Part shown: piece after piece, positions 28,117 to 36,744 of the stretch
How the letters are laid out: each line of letters begins with the position of its first letter
How positions within the stretch are numbered: position 1 is the stretch's first letter
Origin: Bdellovibrionales bacterium
GTDB taxonomy: Bacteria > Bdellovibrionota > UBA1018
Direction of reading: 5' to 3'
DNA length: 64,000 nt
NCBI GenBank assembly: GCA_018266355.1
Contig: JAFEAP010000006.1
Location: 186,001-250,000 of the forward strand
Program-made: the position numbers and the translations under genes
The notes under the pieces: model-generated
What the model was told of the DNA's origin: nothing
Seen by the model: the letters and a program-made list of their open reading frames with translations, nothing else
Databases searched by the model: none

Positions 28117-29466
28117 CTATCGGTACCGCTTCGGGAATTGCGGGCGCAGCTTCCGGCGCAAACTCGGGCTCGGCCGCGGGCCGTAGACGAGGATCGCGCG
28201 CCGGCCGGGGCCGAAGACTTTCTTCGCCACGCGGCGGATCTCCGCGGGAGTGACTTCCTCGAGTTCGCGGCAGACTTCCTCGATCGAAAGGCTCGCCCCG
28301 AAGTAGATCTCGTCGACCGCGTTCGACTGCATGATGCTCTCGGCGTTGTCCGACGAAAGCAACATGGTGCCCTTCATGCTTTCTTTCACCTCGGCGAGTT
28401 CTTCCTCGCCGATCTTCTGGGAGCAGAGACGGATCGCCGCTTCTTCGATGATGCGGAGGCAGGTCGCCGTCTGACTCACCGGCGCGCCGACGTAGACGTG
28501 GAAATTCCCGCTGTCGAAATACGCGTTCAAGCTCGAATAGACCGTATAGGCGAGACCGTGTTTTTCGCGGATCTCCTGGAAGAGATGCGAGCTCATGCCG
28601 CCGCCGAGGTAAGCCGCGATCAGAATGAGCGCCGCGTGGTCGCGCGAGGTGTACTTCGGCGCTTCCACGCCCCAAACGATGTGCGCCTGCTCGGTCGGAC
28701 GCTTGATCCACCAGAGTCCCTCGCGGATCTTCGGCGCGATCTCGAATCCGTCCTCGCGTCGCGAGAGCGGCCTCTTCGGCCGATCCGGCCAGTTCCGTTT
28801 CGTGAGCGGGCCGAGGCTCTTCATCACGCGCGCGGGCGAAACGTCGCCGGCGACGGAGACGATCATGTTGTCCGGCCGGTAGTGTTTCCGGAAATAACGA
28901 AGCACGTCGCTTCGGCGCATCTTCCGCACGCTGTTCGCGGATCCGAGGATCGAGCGGCCGAGTCCGTGTTTTCCGTAGAGGAGTTCGTAGTAGACGTCCT
29001 GGGCGATTTCCTCGGGCGCTTCCTCGACCATCGCGATTTCCTGGAGGATGACTTTCCGCTCGCGCTCGAGCTCTTCGGCGTCGAAGAGCGAACCCATCAG
29101 GATGTCCGAGAGGATTTCCATCCCGAGTTCGAGATCGCGCGCGAGCAGCGTGATGTGGAAGCAGGTGTACTCGCGCGTGGTGAATGCGTTGAACTCGCCG
29201 CCGACCCGCTCGACTTCGCGGGTAATCTGCATCGCGGACCTTTTCTCGGTCCCCTTGAAGACCATGTGTTCGAGGAAGTGCGAGATCCCGGCCTCGCGCG
29301 CCCGTTCGTGCCGCGTTCCGGCCTTCACCCAGATCCCGATCGAGAGCGATTTGAATCCGGGCAGCCGTTCCGTGAGTACGGTCAGGCCGTTGCGGAGCAC
29401 CGCCCGCTTCACGCGCGGGGCGGGCTTACGACGCTTCGATTTCGCACGTTTAATGCGAGCGGCCAT
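28117..29466 (-). CDS. M16-family zinc peptidase (processing-peptidase-like)
   Basis: A 449-aa single-chain M16B peptidase of the mitochondrial-processing-peptidase/PqqL type. N-terminal domain: AVLRNGLTVLTERLPGFKSLSIG and inverted zinc motif HFLEHMVFKG (HxxEH near 63-67), with the second Glu in ERKVILQEIAMVEEAPEE. The C-terminal inactive-like half has HGLAYTVYSSLNAYFDSG. The ATG at 29466 (preceded by AGAGGA) starts a Lys/Arg-rich N-terminus (MAARIKRAKSKRRK) without a signal peptide. Such genes often sit beside pnp/rpsO, which here lie 4 kb away. Confidence 0.92.
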   Translation of the reverse strand: MAARIKRAKSKRRKPAPRVKRAVLRNGLTVLTERLPGFKSLSIGIWVKAGTRHERAREAGISHFLEHMVFKGTEKRSAMQITREVERVGGEFNAFTTREYTCFHITLLARDLELGMEILSDILMGSLFDAEELERERKVILQEIAMVEEAPEEIAQDVYYELLYGKHGLGRSILGSANSVRKMRRSDVLRYFRKHYRPDNMIVSVAGDVSPARVMKSLGPLTKRNWPDRPKRPLSRREDGFEIAPKIREGLWWIKRPTEQAHIVWGVEAPKYTSRDHAALILIAAYLGGGMSSHLFQEIREKHGLAYTVYSSLNAYFDSGNFHVYVGAPVSQTATCLRIIEEAAIRLCSQKIGEEELAEVKESMKGTMLLSSDNAESIMQSNAVDEIYFGASLSIEEVCRELEEVTPAEIRRVAKKVFGPGRRAILVYGPRPSPSLRRKLRPQFPKRYR

Positions 29467-29563
29467 TTCGGGAATCCTCTCCGACCGGGCATCGAAAGAA
29501 GGCGACCGCCTCCGGCTTCCCTTCACGAACCCCGTCCCCATAGTATAAAACAGAGCTCTAGAC

Positions 29564-30781
29564 ATGGCCCAAAAAAAGGCGCAAGCCGCGAAAAAATCGA
29601 AAGGAAAACAGGCGTCTAAGCCGGCTGCGGCCCCGAAAAGGAAGGGCACGAGCACGCCGGTCCTCACGCCGACCGTCGAAGTCCTCCCCGACGAGCGGAA
29701 AGGCGCCAAATCCCCGGCGCTGACGAAAAAGGGCAGACCGTCGGTCATCGATTACGACGCCCTTCACCGCGGCGAGCTCGACGAAGAAACGGAAACCGAA
29801 AACGAGACCGAATCGGATTCCGAAAGCGATTCCGAAAAGGACTCCGACTTCGATTATTCCGAGGCCCCCGCCGACGACGCGAAGGCCCTAGCTCCCCAGT
29901 CGATCGACACCGCGGTCGCGACCGCCTCGCACGCGATCAGCCCGACGGATCCCCTTCGCCGCTACCTCGACGAGGTCCGGCGCTATCCGCTGCTCACGCC
30001 CGAGGAAGAAATCGCGCTCGCGACGAAACTCCACGCGACGGGCGACCTCGAGGCCGCGAAGCGCCTCGTGCAGGCGAACCTCCGCCTCGTCGTGAAGATC
30101 GCCTTCGAATACAAGAGCGTTTACGCGAACGTGATGGACCTGATCCAAGAAGGAAACATCGGCCTGATGAAAGCCGTCTCGAAATACGATCCGACGAAAG
30201 GCGCGAAAGTCTCGTATTATTCGTCGTGGTGGATCCGAAGTTACATTTTGAAATACCTCCTCGATAACTTCCGCCTCGTGCGCGTGGGAACGACGGCGGC
30301 CCAGAAAAAACTTTTCTTCCATCTGATGCGCGAGAAGGAACGCCTCGAAGCCCAGGGCGTTTTCGCCGGGCCGAAGCTCCTCGCCGATAAGCTGAACGTC
30401 CGCGAGAAAGACGTCGTCGAGATGGAAAAACGCCTCGGGCACCACGGCACGGAAGTCTCGCTCGACGCTCCGGTCGGCACGGATCACGAGGGCGAACGCC
30501 GCGGGAGTTACGTCGACCTCCTCGAAGACCACAAGGAAGCCACCGACGAGCAGCTCGCGCGAGAACAGCTCCTCGATTTGATCCGCGACCGGATCCCCGA
30601 TTTCGAAAAGACCCTGAACGATCGGGAGCGAAAACTCCTCCGCGATCGACTGCTCTCCGAGGAGCCGAAGACGCTCCAGGAAGTCGCCGACCTCTACGGC
30701 CTCACCCGCGAGCGAGCGCGCCAGATCGAGGCCGGAGTCATCGCGAAACTCCGCGAATACCTTCGCGATTCCATGCGCTGA
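29564..30781 (+). CDS. rpoH: RpoH-type (sigma-32-like) RNA polymerase sigma factor
   Basis: A 405-aa group 3 / heat-shock-type sigma factor. The core starts near residue 125 (ISPTDPLRRYLDEVRRYPLLTPEEE). Region 2 has LVVKIAFEYKSVYANVMDLIQEGNIGLMKAVSKYDPTKGAKVSYYSSWWIRSYI-type residues. The RpoH box TTAAQKKLFFHLMREKERL is present, and region 4 is TLQEVADLYGLTRERARQIE. An unusual N-terminal extension of about 120 residues has a Lys-rich part (1-60) and then an acidic Glu/Asp/Ser run (70-100). Divergent from the M16 gene with AT-rich promoter sequence between. Confidence 0.88.
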   Translation: MAQKKAQAAKKSKGKQASKPAAAPKRKGTSTPVLTPTVEVLPDERKGAKSPALTKKGRPSVIDYDALHRGELDEETETENETESDSESDSEKDSDFDYSEAPADDAKALAPQSIDTAVATASHAISPTDPLRRYLDEVRRYPLLTPEEEIALATKLHATGDLEAAKRLVQANLRLVVKIAFEYKSVYANVMDLIQEGNIGLMKAVSKYDPTKGAKVSYYSSWWIRSYILKYLLDNFRLVRVGTTAAQKKLFFHLMREKERLEAQGVFAGPKLLADKLNVREKDVVEMEKRLGHHGTEVSLDAPVGTDHEGERRGSYVDLLEDHKEATDEQLAREQLLDLIRDRIPDFEKTLNDRERKLLRDRLLSEEPKTLQEVADLYGLTRERARQIEAGVIAKLREYLRDSMR

Positions 30782-30845
30782 GCGGCGTCCTGCCTTTAGG
30801 AAATCCGCGCTTCAAGCCGCACCCCGGTTGCTGTATGCCTTCGGC

Positions 30846-31340
30846 ATGCCGAAAACCTCCTTCGCTCTCGTTCTCCTCGCGTCCCTCGGATTTTCCACGG
30901 GCGCCCACGCCGGGATGTCGTACGAAACGCTGAATCGCCTTTACGGACTCGCTTCGCGGCCCTCCCCGGCTCGTATGCTCGGGTGGTACACCGGCCGTTG
31001 CTACGGAGCGAAAACGCCGGAACTAGCCGAAGCCGGACTGCTCACGACGTATCGGAAGAACGGCGTGCTCAAAGCCGTGTTCTGGCGCGAGAGCGGGAAG
31101 CCGGTCGACTACTACGACCACCCTTCGGCTGAGATGATCCGCGACATCGAAGACGGCCTCGCGAAATACGACGCCGACATCCCGCCGCTGGTGCGGAAAT
31201 CCGGATACTGGGAGGCCGTCCACCTCGGCCCCCACAAGGACGCGACCCGCACGCGCGCGAACGTGAAGATGATCCTCGTCCAAGCTTTCCACGACGACGC
31301 CGAAACGATGGCGTGTTTCTTTTTCCGCCGCGTCCACTGA
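30846..31340 (+). CDS. Secreted hypothetical protein
   Basis: A 164-aa protein with a Sec signal peptide (MPKTSFALVLLASLGFSTGAHA). The mature part carries LGWYTGRCYGAKTPELAEAGLLTT and ends with FHDDAETMACFFFRRVH. Two Cys could pair. No family is recognised. Start ATG at 30846 chosen because it begins the signal peptide directly. The next open frame (Tat-signal gene) starts 12 bp later with GAGAGGAATT before it, so the two may be one unit. Confidence 0.65.
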   Translation: MPKTSFALVLLASLGFSTGAHAGMSYETLNRLYGLASRPSPARMLGWYTGRCYGAKTPELAEAGLLTTYRKNGVLKAVFWRESGKPVDYYDHPSAEMIRDIEDGLAKYDADIPPLVRKSGYWEAVHLGPHKDATRTRANVKMILVQAFHDDAETMACFFFRRVH

Positions 31341-31352
31341 GAGGAATTCCCC

Positions 31353-31669
31353 ATGCCGAAGTTCATTTACGACGAGAAGGCGGGTTTGAGCCGCCGCACT
31401 TTCCTCTCCGCCGGCGCGAAAATCGCGGCCGTCGCGACGCTCGCACTGAAAACGAGCGGTCTCGCGTTCGGCTCGGACGGTCTCGATCCGCCTCGCTGAA
31501 ACCGTTCAAGCACGCGCACACCCTCGAGCTCGCCCAAGTCGACCTCATGGACATCGCCATGGGCCGTACGCTCGACTTCAGCGATTCGCTCCACGATCAC
31601 GAGTACCGGATCGATCTCGGCAACGCGACGACGGACATCCTTCGGCATCGCCCGCGCCCGCGTCGCTGA
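31353..31669 (+). pseudogene. Tat-signal protein gene split by a frameshift
   Basis: Frame one opens at 31353 (GAGAGGAATTCCCC before the ATG) and encodes a 48-aa peptide. It contains a twin-arginine signal (LSRRTFLSAGAKIAAVATLAL, RR at 14-15) and stops at 31499. A -1 frame then stays open to 31669 and reads KPFKHAHTLELAQVDLMDIA, then SLHDHEYRIDL, with paired His motifs (HAHT, HDHE) found in small Tat-exported proteins that may bind metal. Together they look like one protein of about 105 residues broken by an indel near 31485-31500, or a sequencing error. Confidence 0.55.
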
Positions 31670-31765
31670 GCGCGACCCGTTCACCTTTTCTCCCTAAACT
31701 CCTCGACGCGGCTCACATACAACGCGCCGCATCTGTTCGTTTTTTCTCATCCGAAGGAGTTTCCC

Positions 31766-33712
31766 ATGAAATCGGTTCCGCTGAGTCTCCTCGCGCTCGC
31801 TTCCGCGTTCGCGATCCAAACCGCATCCGCGAGTCCTTTCTCCGAACCCTCCGGCACCCCGAGCCCGGCTCCCTCGACGACGCCGCTCGTGACGGTGAAC
31901 GGAAAGCTCCAACCGCAGTTCTCCGTCCAGATCGACGCGACGGATCTCCAACGGATCACCGACGCGTTCGCTTCGCTGAAAAAACTCGAGCCGATCTCGA
32001 TCGACATCAACGACCTCATGAAGCCGGGCGACGAGCAGGCGATCAAAGCCGCCACCCAGCGAATTTCCGACCTCTTCGTGGGCGTCGCGACGAACATCGC
32101 CGACATGCGCGCGATCACCTATAAACTCGCCGCCCTCACCCAAGTCGCGGGCAATCAAGAAAACGTCGAAGCCCTCTACCGCGCGTTCCAAGAACGCTTC
32201 GAAGGCGACTACGACAAGGCCGTGAACGCGTTCCTCATCGTCGACGACGGCCTCCTCGGCGCGCTGAACCTCTGTAAATCCGAGCTCTGCGCGATGCAGA
32301 TCGGCAACGCGCAGAAGGAACTCATGGCCTTCGGTTCCGCGATGAATCAAGGGATCAAGATGAAGCAACTCGACAAGTTCAAGTTCGTCTTCGACTTCAA
32401 GGCGTCGCTCATCCGCGTCTCCCTAGGCGAGACGTTCAACCAACTCGTCACGCCGAACGAGGAACACTCGGCCTACCTCACCCTCCTCGGCGGCGTGCTC
32501 ACGCCGTTCGTGACCGCCGTGAAGGGCGCCGCGAACGTCGGCGAAAACCTCGCGAACCTCATCGCATCGCCGAAAACGGTCACGCTCTCGCTCTACGCCT
32601 CGCGCCTGAACCCGGTGCCGACGGCGAAGGACATGCGCGAGCGCTATCAGCAGCTCCTTTCGGACCGCATTCGCCAGATCGTGCTGAACCAGTCGGGTTC
32701 GGTCGCGAATACCCCGCGCCCGACGGCGCCGGCCGTTCCGGGCACGGACGTCGGTACGGCGGTGGGTGAAGCCGCGAAAGGCGTCTTCTCGAACCTCGTC
32801 GAGATCTACGGCGGCGTCGAGAAGCTCACCGAGCGCGCCGACGCCTCGCCGGACGGGACCCTCCGCGGTTACGTCGGACTGCGCGGCAAGGGGATCGAAA
32901 CCCACCCGGGCGATCCGGCCGATCAGGTGAACTTCCTCGGCTACGCGCTTCGCGTGAATAGCGACAAGACCCTCACCGTCTCGTTCATTCCGTTCAACTT
33001 CATCTGGGACGAGAAGAAAGACGTCGTGGGCGGAGAGACCGCGAAGGTCCTCGTGAAGGACATGAAGCTCGTCACCTTCACCGTAGACAACTCGAAGTAC
33101 AACATGACGACGATGAACCTTCGCGTGGTCACCGCCGACTTCCATCCGGTGTTCCAGCTCCGCAAAGGCGGCCACTCGACGGTCGGCATCGAGCTCGAAC
33201 CGGCGGCCGGCTACGAGTGGACGAAGTACAAGGACATCCAGTCGCTCTTCAAGGATCCGATCGATCCGTCGAACCCGATCGCGACCGACCTGGCCGGCGA
33301 AGGCTGGGACAGCGGCTTCTACGCGATGATCAAGGGTGCGCTCACGCTCGATTTGAGCCTCTCGCGCAAGCTTTGGATCCACGGCGCCTATAGCGGCACC
33401 ATGGGCATCAAGGGCTTCGGCAACAATCTGAAGGGCTTCGGCGGCTCGCCGCTCACCGCCGACGCGACCCAAGGCAAGGGCAAGCAGACCCTCGTTCGGA
33501 ACGACTTCGCGGTCGAAATCCGCACGAAATTAAAGGGCGAGAAGAGCCTCGCGATCTTCTACCAAGGCAATTTGGCCTACTCGAACAAGATCACCCTCCG
33601 GGGCGACGGTACGGCGGTGGACGAAAAGCACCCCTACGGCGGATACACCCTGACGAACTCGATGCTCGACGGGCTTTCCCGGAGCAACATCGGGATTCGG
33701 TTGAATTTTTGA
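31766..33712 (+). CDS. Large secreted/outer-membrane protein, unknown family
   Basis: A 648-aa protein with a Sec signal peptide (MKSVPLSLLALASAFAIQTASA, cleavage near 22) and a short Pro/Ser/Thr linker. The region to about 310 is helical and probably forms a coiled bundle. From about 370 strands dominate, and it ends with LDGLSRSNIGIRLNF, a C-terminal beta-signal-like strand with terminal Phe. That suggests a C-terminal outer-membrane barrel. No known family is recognised. AAGGAG precedes the ATG and a terminator follows at 33745. Confidence 0.7.
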   Translation: MKSVPLSLLALASAFAIQTASASPFSEPSGTPSPAPSTTPLVTVNGKLQPQFSVQIDATDLQRITDAFASLKKLEPISIDINDLMKPGDEQAIKAATQRISDLFVGVATNIADMRAITYKLAALTQVAGNQENVEALYRAFQERFEGDYDKAVNAFLIVDDGLLGALNLCKSELCAMQIGNAQKELMAFGSAMNQGIKMKQLDKFKFVFDFKASLIRVSLGETFNQLVTPNEEHSAYLTLLGGVLTPFVTAVKGAANVGENLANLIASPKTVTLSLYASRLNPVPTAKDMRERYQQLLSDRIRQIVLNQSGSVANTPRPTAPAVPGTDVGTAVGEAAKGVFSNLVEIYGGVEKLTERADASPDGTLRGYVGLRGKGIETHPGDPADQVNFLGYALRVNSDKTLTVSFIPFNFIWDEKKDVVGGETAKVLVKDMKLVTFTVDNSKYNMTTMNLRVVTADFHPVFQLRKGGHSTVGIELEPAAGYEWTKYKDIQSLFKDPIDPSNPIATDLAGEGWDSGFYAMIKGALTLDLSLSRKLWIHGAYSGTMGIKGFGNNLKGFGGSPLTADATQGKGKQTLVRNDFAVEIRTKLKGEKSLAIFYQGNLAYSNKITLRGDGTAVDEKHPYGGYTLTNSMLDGLSRSNIGIRLNF

Positions 33713-33744
33713 TCGCCAAACCTAGGTCCCGAGGTCCCCGCGAG

Positions 33745-33776
33745 ACGGAGGCGCTTCCCGAGAGGGACGCCTCCGT
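33745..33776 (+). terminator. Rho-independent terminator after the 648-aa protein gene
   Basis: A perfect 9-bp GC-rich stem (ACGGAGGCG / CGCCTCCGT) with a 14-nt loop is followed by TTCCGTATTGTT. It lies 33 bp after the stop at 33712. The T-run is broken, so it is not textbook, but placement is right. Confidence 0.6.
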
Positions 33777-33924
33777 TTCCGTATTGTTAACGCGCCGCGC
33801 TGCGTGCTATTTCCAGGGGGCTAAAAACAGTCTGTAAAACCGTAGTCCCCGATTCCCGGGGACGAATTGTAATTAGGTTTCGAGGGTTTCATCAGCTCTC
33901 GGATCCCGAAAGGTAGTAAGAGTC

Positions 33925-34203
33925 ATGGCCGGCAAAACCGCAATCAAAGCCAAAAAAGCTGAAATCGTTTCCAAGTTCGCGAAAGGTTCGAAAGACACCG
34001 GGTCTCCGGAAGTCCAAGTCGCCCTCCTCACGAGCCGGATCATCGAGCTGACGGCGCACTTCAAAGCGAACGCGAAGGACCACCACGGTCGTCGCGGCCT
34101 CATCAAGCTCGTGAGCCAACGCCGCAAGCTGCTCACCTACCTGAAATCGAAGGATGCGAGCCGCTACAGTGCGCTCATCAACGCTCTCGAACTCCGGAAG
34201 TAA
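33925..34203 (+). CDS. rpsO: 30S ribosomal protein S15
   Basis: A 92-aa primary rRNA-binding protein of the 30S platform. Diagnostic blocks: [36 protein letters not shown] and [20 protein letters not shown]. The leader (33777-33924) contains GTCCCC-GATTCCC-GGGGAC, a strong hairpin that could take part in autogenous control, as S15 does in other bacteria. pnp follows 157 bp later, the classic rpsO-pnp pair. Confidence 0.98.
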   Translation: MAGKTAIKAKKAEIVSKFAKGSKDTGSPEVQVALLTSRIIELTAHFKANAKDHHGRRGLIKLVSQRRKLLTYLKSKDASRYSALINALELRK

Positions 34204-34229
34204 TTTCACGGAAACCACGAAGATTTACG

Positions 34230-34275
34230 AAGGCTCCGCGCGCTTCTTTGAAGCGACGGAGCCTTTCGTCTTTTC
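34230..34275 (+). terminator. Hairpin in the rpsO-pnp spacer
   Basis: AAGGCTCCG pairs with CGGAGCCTT, enclosing a second stem (CGCTT-CTTT-GAAGCG); then TCGTCTTTT. In many bacteria this spacer holds both an attenuating terminator and an RNase III site controlling pnp. The structure is seen; which role applies is inference. Confidence 0.55.
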
Positions 34276-34360
34276 GCGGATCGAATGCGTTGCGTGATCG
34301 TCCTGCTTCAGTCTCGTAACCGAAAGGCCCGCTCGTAGGGCCGAAAGGAAATCGCTGAAA

Positions 34361-36640
34361 ATGTCTCTCTTTAATCCCAAATCCGTTTCCGTCGACGTCG
34401 GCGGAAAGAAACTCACGATCGAAACCGGCAAGCTCGCGAAGCAAGCCGACGGTTCGGTCCTCGTCTCCTACGGCGAAACCCGCGTCCTCGTGACCGCTTG
34501 TTCGTCCAGCACCCCGAAAGAAGGCATCGACTTCTTTCCGCTGACCGTCGAATTCGCCGAAAAATATTACGCCGCCGGGAAAATCCCGGGCTCGTTCCAC
34601 CGCCGCGAAGCGAAGCCGACCTCCGAGTCGATCCTCTCCGCGCGCCTCATCGACCGCCCGATTCGTCCGCTCTTCCCGGAAGGCTACCGCAACGAAACCC
34701 AAGTCGTCGCGACGATCCTCTCCGTCGACCAAGAAGCGGATCTCGACTGTTGCGCCGCCATCGGCGCCTCGGCCGCGCTCCACATCTCGGACATTCCGTT
34801 CAACGGCCCGACCGCCGGCGTGCGCGTCGGTCGTAAGGACGGCCAATTCGTGATCAACCCCTCCTGGTCCGACGTCGAAACCGGCGCCACCGACCTCGAA
34901 ATCTTCATCACCGGCACGAAGGCCGCCATCATGATGGTCGAAGGCGGAGCGCGCGAAGCGTCCGAAGACGACGTCCTGAAGGCGATCACGCTCGGCCACG
35001 CCGAAATCGGCAAGATCGTCGGCGCGATCGAAGAACTCCGGAAGCTCGCGGGCAAGGAAAAGCGCGCGTGGAAGGCTCCGGAAACCGACACCGCCCTCAC
35101 GAAGAAAGTCGAAGACCTCGCGAAAAAAGGTCTCGAGACCGCGCTTCGCACGGCGAACAAGGGCGATCGCTACGCGCTCGTCGACGACACGAGGGCGAAG
35201 ACCCTCGCCGCGCTCGTCAGCGACGAAATGAAGAAGTCGACCCCGGACGCCGCGAAGAAACTCGAGAAGGACGCGAAGAACGCGTTCGAACTCCTCCAGT
35301 ACAACCTCATGCGCGAAATGATCCTCGGCGAAAAGAAGCGGATCGACGGACGGAACCTCACCACGGTTCGTCCGATCGAAGTGGAAACGGGACTCCTCCC
35401 GCGCGCCCACGGCTCCGCGCTCTTCACCCGCGGCGAGACCCAGGTCCTCGCCACGGTGACGCTCGGAACCTCCGAAGACGAAGGCATCGTCGATACGATG
35501 TTCCAGAAGTCGTACCGGAAATTCACGCTCCATTATAACTTCCCGCCGTTCTCGGTCGGCGAAGCGGGCCGGATCGGCTTCACTTCCCGCCGCGAAATCG
35601 GACACGGCGCCCTGGCCGAGCGTTCGATCAAGGCGACGTTCCCGAAACACGAAGCGTTCCCGTACACGGTTCGCCTCGTTTGCGAGACGCTCGAGTCGAA
35701 CGGGTCGTCCTCGATGGGCTCCGTTTGCTCCTCGTCGATGGCGATTATGGACGCGGGTATCCCGTATCCGAAGCCGGTGGCCGGCATCGCGATGGGACTG
35801 ATCAAGGAAGGCGACCGCGTCGCCGTCCTCTCCGACATCCTCGGCGACGAAGATCACCTCGGCGACATGGACTTCAAGGTGGCCGGAACGAAAGACGGCA
35901 TCAACGGCATCCAGATGGACATCAAGATCGAAGGCGTGAACGCCGAGATCATGAAGACCGCCCTGGCCCAAGCCCGCGAAGGCCGGATCCACATCCTCGG
36001 CGAAATGGCGAAGGCGATCACCGAATCCCGCGCCGAAATGTCGAAGTACGCTCCGCGCATCACGACGCTGAAGATCCCGGTCGACAAAATCCGCGAAGTC
36101 ATCGGCACCGGCGGCAAGGTCATCAAGGACATCGTCGCGAAGTCGGGCGCCAAGGTCGACATCAACGACGACGGCGTGATCAACATCGCGACCTCCGATA
36201 TGGCCGCGCGCGATAAGGCGCTCGAGATGATCAACAACATCATCGCGACGCCGGAAGTCGGCGCGATCTATAGGGGCAAAGTGAAGAAGATCGTCGAGTT
36301 CGGCGCGTTCATCGGCATCATGCCGAACCAGGACGGCCTCCTCCACGTCTCCGAAATCGCCCACGAGCGCGTGAACCGCGTCGAAGACTTCATGAAGGAA
36401 GGCGACGAGGTCGAAGTGAAGGTCCTCGAAGTCGACAAGATGGGTAAGGTTCGCCTCTCCCGCAAGGTCCTTCTCCCGCTTCCGCCGGGCTACGTCCCGC
36501 CGACGGGCGGAGGAGACCGGGGACCGCGCCGTGACGATCGCGGCGGACGCGGCGGCGGAGACCGGGGACCGCGCGGCGGCGGCGATCGCGGCCCGCGCCG
36601 TGACGGCGGCGGCGGCGGAGACCGCCCGCCGAGGCAATAG
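34361..36640 (+). CDS. pnp: Polyribonucleotide nucleotidyltransferase (PNPase)
   Basis: A 759-aa 3'-5' phosphorolytic exoribonuclease and degradosome component. Two RNase PH domains (FNPKSVSVDVGGKK start; second catalytic half has TRGETQVLATVTLGTSEDE and the GDHLGDMDFKVAGT-type loop). Then KH (VDKIREVIGTGGKVIKDI), S1 (GAIYRGKVKKIVEFGAFIG) and a C-terminal Arg/Gly-rich tail from about 715 (GGGDRGPRRDDRGGRGGG), longer than in E. coli and like an RNA-binding RGG tail. It is preceded by rpsO and followed by a strong terminator. Confidence 0.97.
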   Translation: MSLFNPKSVSVDVGGKKLTIETGKLAKQADGSVLVSYGETRVLVTACSSSTPKEGIDFFPLTVEFAEKYYAAGKIPGSFHRREAKPTSESILSARLIDRPIRPLFPEGYRNETQVVATILSVDQEADLDCCAAIGASAALHISDIPFNGPTAGVRVGRKDGQFVINPSWSDVETGATDLEIFITGTKAAIMMVEGGAREASEDDVLKAITLGHAEIGKIVGAIEELRKLAGKEKRAWKAPETDTALTKKVEDLAKKGLETALRTANKGDRYALVDDTRAKTLAALVSDEMKKSTPDAAKKLEKDAKNAFELLQYNLMREMILGEKKRIDGRNLTTVRPIEVETGLLPRAHGSALFTRGETQVLATVTLGTSEDEGIVDTMFQKSYRKFTLHYNFPPFSVGEAGRIGFTSRREIGHGALAERSIKATFPKHEAFPYTVRLVCETLESNGSSSMGSVCSSSMAIMDAGIPYPKPVAGIAMGLIKEGDRVAVLSDILGDEDHLGDMDFKVAGTKDGINGIQMDIKIEGVNAEIMKTALAQAREGRIHILGEMAKAITESRAEMSKYAPRITTLKIPVDKIREVIGTGGKVIKDIVAKSGAKVDINDDGVINIATSDMAARDKALEMINNIIATPEVGAIYRGKVKKIVEFGAFIGIMPNQDGLLHVSEIAHERVNRVEDFMKEGDEVEVKVLEVDKMGKVRLSRKVLLPLPPGYVPPTGGGDRGPRRDDRGGRGGGDRGPRGGGDRGPRRDGGGGGDRPPRQ

Positions 36641-36687
36641 AACGCCGAAGGCGTTGGCGCAAACCTAAAAGCCAAACCTAAAACCGA

Positions 36688-36728
36688 AAAAGGGCCGGCT
36701 CTCCGATGGGAGCCGGCCCTTTCCTTTT
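36688..36728. terminator. Bidirectional terminator between pnp and the Cys-rich gene
   Basis: AAAGGGCCGGCTC-TCCGATG-GGAGCCGGCCCTTT is a near-perfect 13-bp stem. It has A-rich sequence on the left and TTCCTTTT on the right, so it works for pnp (plus strand) and, from the other side, for the convergent gene at 36745. Confidence 0.85.
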
Positions 36729-36744
36729 CGACTCGAAAGAAAAA

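Noticed and set aside
34178..36637. An 819-codon minus-strand open frame over pnp
   Set aside because: Shadow of pnp, with the biased composition of an antisense frame.
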